64,000 bases of DNA, taken from assembly GCA_002298125.1 (NCBI GenBank), contig DBMJ01000015.1, positions 215,862 through 279,861 of the forward strand, in the 5' to 3' direction. Below, one piece after another: positions 18,058 to 26,329 of the stretch. Within the stretch, counting starts at the first letter, position 1, and each line of letters begins with the position of its first letter. The stretch is from Clostridium sp. UBA701 (GTDB taxonomy: Bacteria > Bacillota > Clostridia > Clostridiales > Clostridiaceae). Below the pieces are notes generated by a model that was not told the origin of the DNA, made no database searches, and saw only the letters and a list, made by a program, of their open reading frames with translations. A program made the position numbers and the translations under genes.

Positions 18058-19074
18058 TTATTTATTTAACTGATTTTTAATAATTTTACCCCCACTATAG
18101 CTTAGTATGCCCTCATTGTAAAATCCTATAAATTTTCCTATAAAGGTATTGTTTTTATCTGAAGTTAAGCTATATATATTACCCTCTAAAGGCTTTAACA
18201 CAAAAATTTCTCCCCAGGGTGAAAATACTATCTCCTCAGCTTTTACAGGTTCCTTTAGTTTTATATTATCAAACTTACCCGAGCCAAATGCATCACCATA
18301 GGTTATGGAAATTATTTTACCTGTCTGCTCCTTACCCAGGTAAATAACATCCTTTTGTCCTACATGAAGCAGCTTTAGAGCTTCCTTTGTTTTATATTCT
18401 TGTTTTTTATCACCCTCAAGAGTGAAAATTTTTCCTCTAATTTTTTCTTGTACTACACATCCATCCTTAGAATTCCAAGCTTCTATATTCTCTACACTAA
18501 AAAGTCCATCCTTTATCTTGCTTATGATTCCTCTGTAATCCAGCTCATAAATAGAAGTCCTATCACCAGCCTCACTTATCTTAACATATACCTTTTCCTG
18601 CTTAGTGGAAAAGGCCACATCTAGGACATTATTTTTTGAGGACTCAAAGGCTATAGAGCCAATGCTAGTGGTCTTTATTTTGGCCTCCCCTTCCTCAAGG
18701 TTAATAAGTGAAAAAGCTAAGTTCTCTTTGAAGTTGTCCTTTACGCTTGATGCCAAGAGCACCCTATTTCTTCCCGGAAGCCAAAAGTAGTAAAGAACCT
18801 TTGTATCCTTTTCTACAGCTAACTTCTTTATGGTATTGCTTTCTAGATTCCAAATATAAATTTTGCTATCACTAAAAAAGATAGCATATATACCATCGGA
18901 GCTCACTTTAGGCTCCAGTGCATTATAAGGTATCCTAAATTCCTCTTTAGCCTTATCCACATTACTTCCCCACATCTTTTCCTGCAGGTATATATTATTA
19001 ATGTAAAAAAGTGCACCCACCTCTAAAAATACTGATATTGCAGCAATTAAAATGAATCTTTTTAAACCCTTCAT
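18058..19074 (-). CDS. Membrane-anchored extracytoplasmic protein, paralogue of the next gene upstream
   Basis: A 338-residue protein with one N-terminal membrane segment (about 7-29) and an extracytoplasmic part of repeated short beta strands, suggestive of a propeller-like fold. It shares three segments with the gene at 19157: YFWLPGRNRVLLA, VYVKISEAGDRTSIYEL and FIGFYNEGILSYSGGKIIK. I do not recognise a named family. Its position last in a three-gene unit with a phosphodiester glycosidase suggests a shared surface role, by inference only. GGTGGGAGAGG lies before the ATG. Confidence 0.78.
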   Translation of the reverse strand: MKGLKRFILIAAISVFLEVGALFYINNIYLQEKMWGSNVDKAKEEFRIPYNALEPKVSSDGIYAIFFSDSKIYIWNLESNTIKKLAVEKDTKVLYYFWLPGRNRVLLASSVKDNFKENLAFSLINLEEGEAKIKTTSIGSIAFESSKNNVLDVAFSTKQEKVYVKISEAGDRTSIYELDYRGIISKIKDGLFSVENIEAWNSKDGCVVQEKIRGKIFTLEGDKKQEYKTKEALKLLHVGQKDVIYLGKEQTGKIISITYGDAFGSGKFDNIKLKEPVKAEEIVFSPWGEIFVLKPLEGNIYSLTSDKNNTFIGKFIGFYNEGILSYSGGKIIKNQLNK

Positions 19075-19156
19075 AGAACCTCTCCCACCATCAAGATAAT
19101 AAAATTATAACATATGAAAAGACTCCTTGCCTACTTTTGACAAAGAGTCCATATTA

Positions 19157-20212
19157 TTATCTAAATGGTACTTTAACTAATTTTCCTCCACTAATTGAAG
19201 CTATACCTCCATTATAAAACTCCAAAAAATTTCCCTTATAGGCTGATCCTTGAGATGACCTAATATCCGTTACAACACCCTTCATATTGTCATTTACATA
19301 TATCTTACCTAATGCTGAAATATAAATATCTCCTTTAGCGGCAGGCTGAGATAAAGCAATGTTTTCCCACTGATTAATGGGAGTTTCTAAATCTCCATAA
19401 TACACTTTTACTATTTCATTGTTCTTAACCTCACCCAGATACACTTTATCCTCATTGTCTACCCCAAGCAGTACTGTTGCTTCTGCTCCTGATATCTTAA
19501 AGGTATTTGATATACCTGTTACCTTTACCTCGGAAGCCTTCTTAGTCAAATCCTCAAAAATCATTTTATCCTGCCTATTTAAAATCTGTATAGATCCTAT
19601 AAAATATGAGGGAGTCTTGATCTTTTCAGTCTGCCCCATAATATTCATTCTATATAGGCTGTGCCTAGAACCTGCATGAGAAACCTTTACGTATATAACA
19701 CTTGTCAAGGTTGAAAGAGCTATTTCATCCACCTTAGACTTACTGTCAGGGAGTTGAATAGAAACCTCCCTATCATGATTATCTCTAATTTCAATTCTTT
19801 CCCTTATTTTTACATCATAGGAGTAAAACTTTATTGACTCTACTTGCTTATTCTTTTTTGATATAGCCATCATAATTCTATCTCGATCTGGCAGCCATTT
19901 AAAGTAAGATATTTTTTCATCCTTATCCAGTGAAATAGTATCCTTTTCACTGGTTTGAGAATTTATTACTTCTAGCTTGTCTCCTTCATAAAAGGCTACA
20001 TACTTGCCAGTATAAGATACAGTTATATTAGTTGCATTCTGCGGAATTGATATTTCTGCAGTAGCATAGGTGTTTTTATCATTATTCTCAACCTTTTTTG
20101 TTTTAAAGTTTGTTTCACTAACAAAGAAAAATTTATCTAAATATAAGTATAAGCCACATTGAAGTATCAAAGAAATAATAACCCAAATACCTACTGTCTT
20201 AAGTTTTCTCAT
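19157..20212 (-). CDS. Membrane-anchored extracytoplasmic protein, tandem paralogue
   Basis: A 351-residue protein with an N-terminal membrane anchor (about 8-28) and a beta-rich body. Matching segments to the gene at 18058 are YFKWLPDRDRIMMA, VYVKVSHAGSRHSLYRM and FLEFYNGGIASISGGKLVK, at the same relative positions, so the pair arose by duplication. The aligned regions recall dipeptidyl-peptidase-IV-type propeller repeats, but no catalytic motif is seen. It starts 18 bases after the glycosidase gene ends, so they are co-transcribed. Confidence 0.78.
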   Translation of the reverse strand: MRKLKTVGIWVIISLILQCGLYLYLDKFFFVSETNFKTKKVENNDKNTYATAEISIPQNATNITVSYTGKYVAFYEGDKLEVINSQTSEKDTISLDKDEKISYFKWLPDRDRIMMAISKKNKQVESIKFYSYDVKIRERIEIRDNHDREVSIQLPDSKSKVDEIALSTLTSVIYVKVSHAGSRHSLYRMNIMGQTEKIKTPSYFIGSIQILNRQDKMIFEDLTKKASEVKVTGISNTFKISGAEATVLLGVDNEDKVYLGEVKNNEIVKVYYGDLETPINQWENIALSQPAAKGDIYISALGKIYVNDNMKGVVTDIRSSQGSAYKGNFLEFYNGGIASISGGKLVKVPFR

Positions 20213-20230
20213 ATTTTATGCACCCCCTCT

Positions 20231-21241
20231 TTATGGACTTACGTAAACTATTGATGCAATAGATCTTTCTCCAAGAGGATCGCAAGGGTTATTTATTACC
20301 TCACCATCATAGTACATAGTAGCAGAAGACCCTCCATCTAAATTTGTAGCATTTCTAGCCCCATACTGCAGCATTATATCCTGTACTTCCTTTAAAGTAG
20401 CTCCAGGCTTTAAACCCTGTCTACCGTCAATAACCAATAATAACATGTCTCCATTTTCCCTCTGCCCTACGGCAGTTCTAGGCTGGGCACCCTGTCCACC
20501 GTCCCCTCTTAGTTGAGGCTTTCCATTTACAACTAAAGCAGGTCCAAAGGAAATTGCGTTTTTAACCTTTAATTTAGACAATTCATTTAAGCTATATCTC
20601 CCCACCACAAGTATACCATCTTCAGTTATACCCATAATATCGGAAGTGTCGGAGGTACTCCCCCCTTCAGGAGTAATAGTCTTACCATTGGATATAAGCA
20701 CCCCTACTGGAATTGCTCCAGTTCCTGCATAAAGAACACCGTCTGAAGATTTATCTGTAAAGCCGCCGCCATTTATAGCTGCTACTGCGTTATACCTTTG
20801 TGCCATTTCACTGGTTCTCTGCCCTTGAATACCTATTTTATCCGTATAACCCACCTTAACCCTTGTTGGATCCTTCACTACTAACAGATATCCATTAAAT
20901 TTCTTGCCTTGTATGTCATATCTCTCAATATTGGGGTCATGGTTTTTATTTACCTTTATATCATTTACATTTTGTTGTGAAGCTTCCACAGGTTCAGTTC
21001 CTGTAGGATTTGTGCTTCTATTCAAAATAGCATCAATTCTTTTCTTTGACAGAAATGCCGTGGCAATATATTGATGCTTATATGTGGACATAGCAGTCCC
21101 CACCAGTATACCTTTTAAATTTTCAAAGGGTCCATAATATACTATAAAAGGTGCAGTAACACCAGAAAAAATCAATTCAAAAATCAAGAACAAAATGAGC
21201 ATTTTTATTGAGAATTTCTTCTTTTTATTTGTCTTTATCAT
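20231..21241 (-). CDS. Phosphodiester glycosidase (NAGPA) domain protein, membrane-anchored
   Basis: A 336-residue protein. Lys-rich cytoplasmic tail and one membrane segment (about 12-35), then an extracytoplasmic NAGPA domain from about 120. Hallmarks are AAINGGGFTD, AISFGPALVVNGKP, QPRTAVGQRENGDMLLLVIDG and NLDGGSSATMYYDG. The family includes the mammalian uncovering enzyme and bacterial proteins of exopolysaccharide or teichoic-acid-like metabolism. The substrate here is unknown. First gene of a three-gene unit; AGAGAGGAG precedes the ATG. Confidence 0.88.
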   Translation of the reverse strand: MIKTNKKKKFSIKMLILFLIFELIFSGVTAPFIVYYGPFENLKGILVGTAMSTYKHQYIATAFLSKKRIDAILNRSTNPTGTEPVEASQQNVNDIKVNKNHDPNIERYDIQGKKFNGYLLVVKDPTRVKVGYTDKIGIQGQRTSEMAQRYNAVAAINGGGFTDKSSDGVLYAGTGAIPVGVLISNGKTITPEGGSTSDTSDIMGITEDGILVVGRYSLNELSKLKVKNAISFGPALVVNGKPQLRGDGGQGAQPRTAVGQRENGDMLLLVIDGRQGLKPGATLKEVQDIMLQYGARNATNLDGGSSATMYYDGEVINNPCDPLGERSIASIVYVSP

Positions 21242-21392
21242 TTCCTCGTCTCCTCTCTAAAAGGTTTTACGACTTATTATACTACATTACCTATCTTTTT
21301 AAAATAGCATTTCATACTAAATTTATATCTAAACAACTTTACCATTACACACAACTATAGTCATACCAATAATTACTTTCATTTTATAAGCT

Positions 21393-21421
21393 TTGACAAT
21401 TAATAATCTTTATTATATAAT
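21393..21421 (+). promoter_or_regulatory. Sigma-A promoter of the Fur/PerR-like gene
   Basis: TTGACA at 21393-21398 and TATAAT at 21416-21421 are separated by exactly 17 bases. Confidence 0.85.
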
Positions 21422-21435
21422 ATATAATATATAAT
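21415..21435 (+). repeat. Three tandem ATATAAT units overlapping the -10 box, possible operator
   Basis: The 7-base unit ATATAAT occurs three times without spacing, starting inside the -10 element and reaching to about 20 bases before the start codon. Together with neighbouring bases it resembles the AT-rich PerR/Fur boxes (TTATAATNATTATAA-like), so autoregulation is plausible. Confidence 0.5.
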
Positions 21436-21454
21436 AGATATAAGGGTGGTTTTT

Positions 21455-21868
21455 ATGAATACAATCAATACTATATTTAAAGAAAAAAAATTAAAATTGA
21501 CTCCCCAACGTATAGCTGTTTACAAGTACCTTAAAAGTACAAAAGAACATCCTTCAGCAGAAACAATCTATAAAGCGCTTCATGAGGAGTACCCAACAAT
21601 GAGCTTGGCCACCATTTATAAGGCTCTTAAGACCCTCGTAGAAGTAGACTTAGTTCAAGAGATAAACGTGGGAGAAGGAAATTTTCGATATGATGGCAAC
21701 GTTTGCCACCATCCCCATATTCAATGCTTAAGCTGCAGCCGAGTAGATGATATAGAAAATATATGCTTGTCCGACTTAAATGACAAGGTTAAGCCCTATA
21801 CTAATTATGAGGTTCTAGAAAATCAGGTATATTTTTATGGATTATGTAAGGACTGCAAAAAGGAGTAG
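21455..21868 (+). CDS. Fur family regulator, PerR-like
   Basis: A 137-residue metal-dependent repressor. The winged-helix part has LTPQRIAVYKYL (about 15-26), HPSAETIYKAL and MSLATIYKALKTL, the Fur recognition helix. The dimerisation part has CHHPHIQCLSC and a C-terminal LCKDCKKE, giving the two CxxC pairs of the structural zinc site. The length and Cys pattern favour PerR, which senses peroxide by metal-catalysed oxidation, but Fur or Zur cannot be excluded. ATG at 21455 follows AAGGGTGG; an in-frame GTG at 21446 lies inside that site. Confidence 0.88.
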   Translation: MNTINTIFKEKKLKLTPQRIAVYKYLKSTKEHPSAETIYKALHEEYPTMSLATIYKALKTLVEVDLVQEINVGEGNFRYDGNVCHHPHIQCLSCSRVDDIENICLSDLNDKVKPYTNYEVLENQVYFYGLCKDCKKE

Positions 21869-21891
21869 CTATAGTTAGCTGCCCCTTTTTA

Positions 21892-23103
21892 TTATTTTTT
21901 CCCACTACTTTCTATAACCCTTTGCCATTCCCTACCATCATAAATTCCATTTAAAACCCTTTCAACTTCTTTTTCTATGGCTAATGCTGCATTTTGCGGA
22001 AGATCATATACGAGCATTGATTTAGTTCCAGCAGAGTTGTGCAAAGTTTCATATTCCTTATTGCTTTGAAATTTTTTAAGTGCTTCTTTACATCCACTTC
22101 CATATCCCTTATTAAGTAGCTTTTCTTGAAACTTAGTAGAAGAATAATACTTTATAAACTCATCTGCGGCGTTAGAATTTTTGCTATTGGTTGCAAGACA
22201 CATTATTCCGCTAATTTCAATAGGTGGTGATATTCCAAGCTTAAGGTAAAGCTCTTCAAGAGCTATATTTGATGTTCCCTTTAGTCTTATTTCTGGATTT
22301 GATAAATACATTGTAACGGGAGCTCCATTATTTATCTCATCCTGCAATTTACCTGTATCTTCTTCTTTAAAGGTATTTATATTTATGATGCCTTCTTTAT
22401 TATATTGATTCAGTAAATCAAATATCTTTTGAGGCTCCTTCAAATCCTTATAATTTGTAACTTTATCTCCATAAATGTCTTCAGTGGATTCTGTTTTTAC
22501 AATATTGTTGTATAATATGGAGAACAATAATCCATTTATACTCTTACCTTCACTAAAAATTGGTATGCTCATATTTCTTTTGTTCATAGACTTTAATAAC
22601 ATAAAACATGATTCTACATCAACCGGTAAGGGCAAAGAGGCCTTATTTAGACTATCCTTGTTGATTGTACCTTTTAAAAGTTCAGGGATAAGAGGTAGTC
22701 CATAGTATTTATCACCGATTCTCCCATACTCTAAAATTATACTGATATATTTATCTTTCAGTTCATTTTTCTCTTTCCAATCCTTTACTTCGTTGATAAG
22801 GCCTATAGAACGCAATGCTATCATATTTCTTCTGTCTACAACGATGATGTCTTGTTGTCCTTTGTTTATTTCTTCAGATAAATTATTTTTATCACCCTCA
22901 ATTATAGTAATTTTGGTTTTACCCTTCTCCTTTTGGTATTCCTCTGCTGCAAATTTAATTACTGCCTTAGAGGTTTTATCCTCAACCCCCATAAGTATAT
23001 TAAGTACTCCCTGTTTCTCACTGCTATCCTTCTTACTGCAGCCTAACACGGATAGTGAAATAAAAAGACTTAGAAAAAAGCATATTTTTTTTCTAATATT
23101 CAT
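21892..23103 (-). CDS. Extracellular solute-binding lipoprotein
   Basis: A lipoprotein of about 403 residues. The signal peptide ends in SVLGCSKK with lipobox Cys22. The body follows the family-1 solute-binding fold: KTKITIIEGDKNNL, GLPLIPELLKG, TMYLSNPEI, CLATNSKNSNAADEFIKYYSSTKFQEKLL. Sugar-type ligands are usual for this family, but no ABC permease gene is adjacent, so it may be an orphan or have another role. The gene overlaps the end of the upstream gene by 11 bases. Start ATG 23103 is chosen; a TTG at 23112 is possible. Confidence 0.82.
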   Translation of the reverse strand: MNIRKKICFFLSLFISLSVLGCSKKDSSEKQGVLNILMGVEDKTSKAVIKFAAEEYQKEKGKTKITIIEGDKNNLSEEINKGQQDIIVVDRRNMIALRSIGLINEVKDWKEKNELKDKYISIILEYGRIGDKYYGLPLIPELLKGTINKDSLNKASLPLPVDVESCFMLLKSMNKRNMSIPIFSEGKSINGLLFSILYNNIVKTESTEDIYGDKVTNYKDLKEPQKIFDLLNQYNKEGIININTFKEEDTGKLQDEINNGAPVTMYLSNPEIRLKGTSNIALEELYLKLGISPPIEISGIMCLATNSKNSNAADEFIKYYSSTKFQEKLLNKGYGSGCKEALKKFQSNKEYETLHNSAGTKSMLVYDLPQNAALAIEKEVERVLNGIYDGREWQRVIESSGKK

Positions 23104-23524
23104 TCCTATCAACCAATCCTCTCAACACTTCAATTCTCTGTTTATTTTTATCAATATAATTTTTGAACTCAGGTACTAATTCTTCTCCAGCTTCGTTTAT
23201 ATATCTTTCACAATATGATAGACCCATTATTTCTCCTTTGTATAATTTTCTTATTAATCTCTCTCTTTTTGTATTAAATAACAAGCTTATGTCTTGAGAA
23301 AATTCAGTAAGCCTTTCTAATAAGCCAACAGAAACCTTACTATCCATTCCCTTCTCCTGCAGTATATTTTCTAGCTTACTTTTTTCTTCCTGGTGTTCTA
23401 ATATTAACTGTTGTAATTTATTATGCTCTATTCCTTCTGGAATCTTTTCTATATATTTTTTGTAAAGATTTATTCCCATCTGTTCACCCTGTAGCAATTT
23501 TTTAATACACTCTTCCTCTTTCAC
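23093..23524 (-). CDS. Ferritin-like DUF2383-type helical protein
   Basis: A 143-residue, all-helical, cytoplasmic protein. Two internally similar halves each have the pattern LLQGEQMGINLYKKYI (about 9-24) and LYKGEIMGLSYCERYI (about 92-107), with Glu in GE and Tyr in matching positions, as in DUF2383 ferritin-like proteins. Whether it binds a metal is not known. It overlaps the start of the solute-binding gene, so translation is coupled; this pairing is unexpected and the functional link is unclear. Confidence 0.72.
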   Translation of the reverse strand: MKEEECIKKLLQGEQMGINLYKKYIEKIPEGIEHNKLQQLILEHQEEKSKLENILQEKGMDSKVSVGLLERLTEFSQDISLLFNTKRERLIRKLYKGEIMGLSYCERYINEAGEELVPEFKNYIDKNKQRIEVLRGLVDRNEY

Positions 23525-23617
23525 AATTAATTCCTCCTCATAATTTATTTATTATTTATTTTGCGTAAATTAATTAAATATATAATACTTTCATATAATT
23601 TAGTGGAGGTGTTAAAT

Positions 23618-24553
23618 ATGAAAATCCGGGTACTATTTTTAAAAAAATCTTATTTCTACTATGCTGCAGCAATTCTAGCCTTAGTTATAATACTTGCGGT
23701 GGTTCTAATAAAGAAAAATACAACAGTAGATACCTTTAATGAAATTGTAGACAACACTATTGTAAAAGCAGATTTAAATGGTGATGGAAAGGAAGATATA
23801 CTCTATGTGAAACAAGATGGTACCAAATACTTTATTCAGGTTACCATAAATGATCATCCCTATTATTTAGAACCCTCAAAGACTTTAAACACCCTTGGAA
23901 GTTACACTCCCCACTCTCCTATTAAGATAACACTTCAGGATATTTCAAGAGATAAAACTCCTGAAATATTTATTCAAGGAATGGAAAATGACAAAAACAT
24001 TATCCATGTCTTCAAATGGAATAGAGATAAATTTGAAGATATTTTCTGCAGCAGCAGCAATATGCTTGGCTTTATAGATTCAGGCACCAACCGTACTCCA
24101 AGAGTTATGTTGGGGAATTTTGTTCCAAAGGGCATAGAGCTTTCTACCTATTTGTTACTTGGGAGTTCAGAATTAAAGAGTTTTTCCTACAACATGCCAG
24201 AATATTTTATGGGAAAAGATACCATTACTGCCTTTATAAACTATTTGCAATCCTTCCCCCAGGGTGAAAGTAATATTCCAAAGTCAATTTTTTCTGACAA
24301 TATCACAGGTAAAGACTTAGCACTATTTGGTAAGTTAGCCGGGGAAAGTAATAGTTTTATCTTTTCTAATGGTGCTTTTAAGGATATAAGCTGGAATAAA
24401 GAGGGAGAAGTGCAGGATATCATATATAGCCTGAATTTCAAGATGAAATCTTCTGCAAATGCTGGAAACTTTAAGCCCTATACCATTACAATAAAATTGA
24501 GACCTGAAGGTGAAAATGGCTCTTATTGCTATAAGATCTACCAAATTAAATAG
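23618..24553 (+). CDS. Membrane-anchored protein with FG-GAP/VCBS-like repeat
   Basis: A 311-residue protein. One membrane segment (about 14-36, YFYYAAAILALVIILAVVLI) is followed by an extracytoplasmic domain. IVKADLNGDGKEDILYVKQDG is an FG-GAP/VCBS-type calcium-loop repeat near 52-72, and ISRDKTPEIFIQG looks like a second, degenerate one. No enzyme motif was seen. ATG 23618 is preceded by GGAGGTG; a longer frame from 23561 has no such site. Divergent from the ferritin-like gene. Confidence 0.75.
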   Translation: MKIRVLFLKKSYFYYAAAILALVIILAVVLIKKNTTVDTFNEIVDNTIVKADLNGDGKEDILYVKQDGTKYFIQVTINDHPYYLEPSKTLNTLGSYTPHSPIKITLQDISRDKTPEIFIQGMENDKNIIHVFKWNRDKFEDIFCSSSNMLGFIDSGTNRTPRVMLGNFVPKGIELSTYLLLGSSELKSFSYNMPEYFMGKDTITAFINYLQSFPQGESNIPKSIFSDNITGKDLALFGKLAGESNSFIFSNGAFKDISWNKEGEVQDIIYSLNFKMKSSANAGNFKPYTITIKLRPEGENGSYCYKIYQIK

Positions 24554-24562
24554 CGTAAATAA

Positions 24563-24594
24563 AAAAAGGATAATCCCTATGGGTTATCCTTTTT
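24563..24594. terminator. Bidirectional terminator
   Basis: AAAAAGGATAAtCCC pairs with GGGTTATCCTTTTT with one bulged base. The minus-strand side has the longer T run, ending the candidate small RNA described below. Confidence 0.85.
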
Positions 24595-24735
24595 ATCATA
24601 AAATATAAATGGGACCGCTGGTTACGGTCCCAAGGGGGATGGGGGGTTCTTGCATTAAATTTTTGGTTTAATGCACTGGAGATTTTATCTCCGATTACAT
24701 TAATATTGTTACCAGCTTTAGAAAATATATTCATA
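24563..24735 (-). ncRNA. Candidate structured small RNA or 3' UTR with a C-rich loop
   Basis: Downstream of the WYL regulator, the minus strand can form three hairpins before the terminator: GGAGAT/ATCTCC (24678-24692), TGCATTAAA/TTTAATGCA (24651-24675) and GGGACCG/CGGTCCC (24611-24631). Between the last two lies an unpaired C-rich stretch (24632-24648 on the plus strand as GGGGG and GGGGGG). C-rich loops are typical of Gram-positive small RNAs that pair with ribosome binding sites. A 62-codon frame crosses it but lacks a ribosome binding site and would have to read through all the stems. No clear promoter was found. Confidence 0.45.
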
Positions 24736-24739
24736 ATAA

Positions 24740-25702
24740 TTATATTTTTTCATAAAGATTAGTAAGTTTCATGCAATCCTCTGAGATTTCATCTCTTAGT
24801 GAATTGGGTTCCATTACTTCTGCCTCAGAACCAAAGCCCAATACCCATCGTTTTATTTCTCCCACACCACTTACATAAACCTTAAAGAGAATGCTGCCGT
24901 CCTTTAGCTCTTCTATCTCTTGAGATTCATGCCATCTGCTCTCTTTTACAAAGGCAGCTGCCTTTTTATCAAACTTTATAACTACTCTTGTAAGCTCCCC
25001 CCGAAATGTCCCCCAGGAATTTTTCATATACTCTTTCACAGAAAAGTTTAAAGGTTTGAAAAAAAGGTTGTTGGTGATGGTAAGCTTCCTTATTCTAGAA
25101 ATCTTAAATAGTCTTACAGATTCTCTTAGGTGGCAGTACCCAATTAGGTACCAAGCACCCATTCTGAAAGAAATAGCATAGGGATCCACCATTCTTTGCG
25201 TCAAAGAGTCCTTGTTCATAGAAAAATAACTAATTTCTACACTTCTATTTTTCACCATGGCACTATTGATTTTTGATATTATATTATCTAGGCTTTCAAG
25301 ATTACCCACATTGCTGATTTTAAATTCAATCCTAGATCTAAAATCCTTTAATGACTCATTGTCGTGAAGAGTAACATTTTTAATTTTTGTTATTGCTCTT
25401 TTTAATGGTTTCTCGTAGATAAAGCCATTTTCTTCATTGAGAATTTCCCCAGCCATAAGTAGAGCTTCTAACTCATCCTCTGTTAAATTTGGTTCTTTCA
25501 TATAGAATTCTTCATTGATATAGAATCCACCATATCTTCCTTTTTTAGTTTTAATAGGAATATTAGCCATATTTAAAGTTTCTATGTAACGATATATGGT
25601 CTTCTTGTCCACTTCAAATTCTCCTGCCAATTCTGATGCAGTGGTAAATTGCTTATATTGAAGAGTCAATATCATCTGTAGTAAATGCGTTAATTTTGAC
25701 AT
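24740..25702 (-). CDS. WYL-domain transcriptional regulator with N-terminal HTH
   Basis: A 320-residue regulator. Residues 1-60 carry an HTH_11/DeoR-like helix-turn-helix (TTASELAGEFEVDKKTIYRYI), then GRYGGFYINEEF as the wing. A WYL domain occupies about 140-230 (VEISYFSMN, PYAISFRMGAWYLIGYCH, with the W-Y-L triplet). A C-terminal WCX extension ends the protein. WYL domains bind nucleic acids or ligands, often in stress or defence regulation. GGGGGA precedes the ATG. Confidence 0.92.
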   Translation of the reverse strand: MSKLTHLLQMILTLQYKQFTTASELAGEFEVDKKTIYRYIETLNMANIPIKTKKGRYGGFYINEEFYMKEPNLTEDELEALLMAGEILNEENGFIYEKPLKRAITKIKNVTLHDNESLKDFRSRIEFKISNVGNLESLDNIISKINSAMVKNRSVEISYFSMNKDSLTQRMVDPYAISFRMGAWYLIGYCHLRESVRLFKISRIRKLTITNNLFFKPLNFSVKEYMKNSWGTFRGELTRVVIKFDKKAAAFVKESRWHESQEIEELKDGSILFKVYVSGVGEIKRWVLGFGSEAEVMEPNSLRDEISEDCMKLTNLYEKI

Positions 25703-25903
25703 TTAAATCCCCCTTTTAAACAAATGTTTATTTTTGAATATATTATATAAATTATTTAAAATTCTCATTAAATTATCAATCACATAATTTACTATACACC
25801 AAATGCACAAAAAAAGTAAGTACTAATTTTCATATTTTGTAATTTTATTGAGTTAATTACAATAAAATATATTGTATTTCATTGTAAAAATAGGAGGATA
25901 TTA

Positions 25904-26275
25904 ATGTTTAACGAGAGAGGCAAAAATTCCATGCCAATAGAAACTCTAATTGGAGAAGATTGCTGTATTAATGGTTCCCTAAATGGAGAGGGCTTAATTC
26001 AGATATGCGGTATGATTAAGGGTGATATCTTTTGGCAGGATGAGGTAATTATAGCACCTAAATGTTGCTGCAGCGGTAATATCACCTGCAAAAGTGCTAG
26101 AGTAAGCGGAATGGTAGATGGAAATGTGATATGTGATAATACCTTAACTATAGAAAGTAAGGGAAGAATAAAAGGAGATATTACAGTCAAAAACCTTCAT
26201 ATTGAAGAAGGTGGCACCTTTGATGGAAAGTGTACCATGATGATAAATAAGAGTCCCTCTGATATTATGGAATGA
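25904..26275 (+). CDS. Bactofilin-type polymer-forming protein, Cys-rich
   Basis: A 123-residue protein with the right-handed beta-helix repeats of the bactofilin family (ISGMVDGNVICDN, IESKGRIKGDITVKN, LHIEEGGTFDGKC). Bactofilins polymerise without nucleotide and act as membrane-associated scaffolds; in spore formers some affect cell shape or the spore coat. It is unusual in having nine cysteines, including CC at about 20-21 and CCC at about 53-55. GGAGG precedes the ATG. Confidence 0.85.
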   Translation: MFNERGKNSMPIETLIGEDCCINGSLNGEGLIQICGMIKGDIFWQDEVIIAPKCCCSGNITCKSARVSGMVDGNVICDNTLTIESKGRIKGDITVKNLHIEEGGTFDGKCTMMINKSPSDIME

Positions 26276-26282
26276 AATAGAG

Positions 26283-26318
26283 GAAACAGGTCTGTAGAAT
26301 ATTCTACAGACCTGTTTC
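26283..26318. terminator. Terminator between convergent genes
   Basis: GAAACAGGTCTGTAGAA and TTCTACAGACCTGTTTC form an 17-bp perfect stem with almost no loop, so a shorter stem with a loop is likely in practice. Confidence 0.75.
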
Positions 26319-26329
26319 ATGATATATCA

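Noticed and set aside
24546..24734. A 62-codon minus-strand frame after the WYL regulator
   Set aside because: It has no ribosome binding site and crosses three hairpins and a terminator, so a structured RNA is the better explanation.
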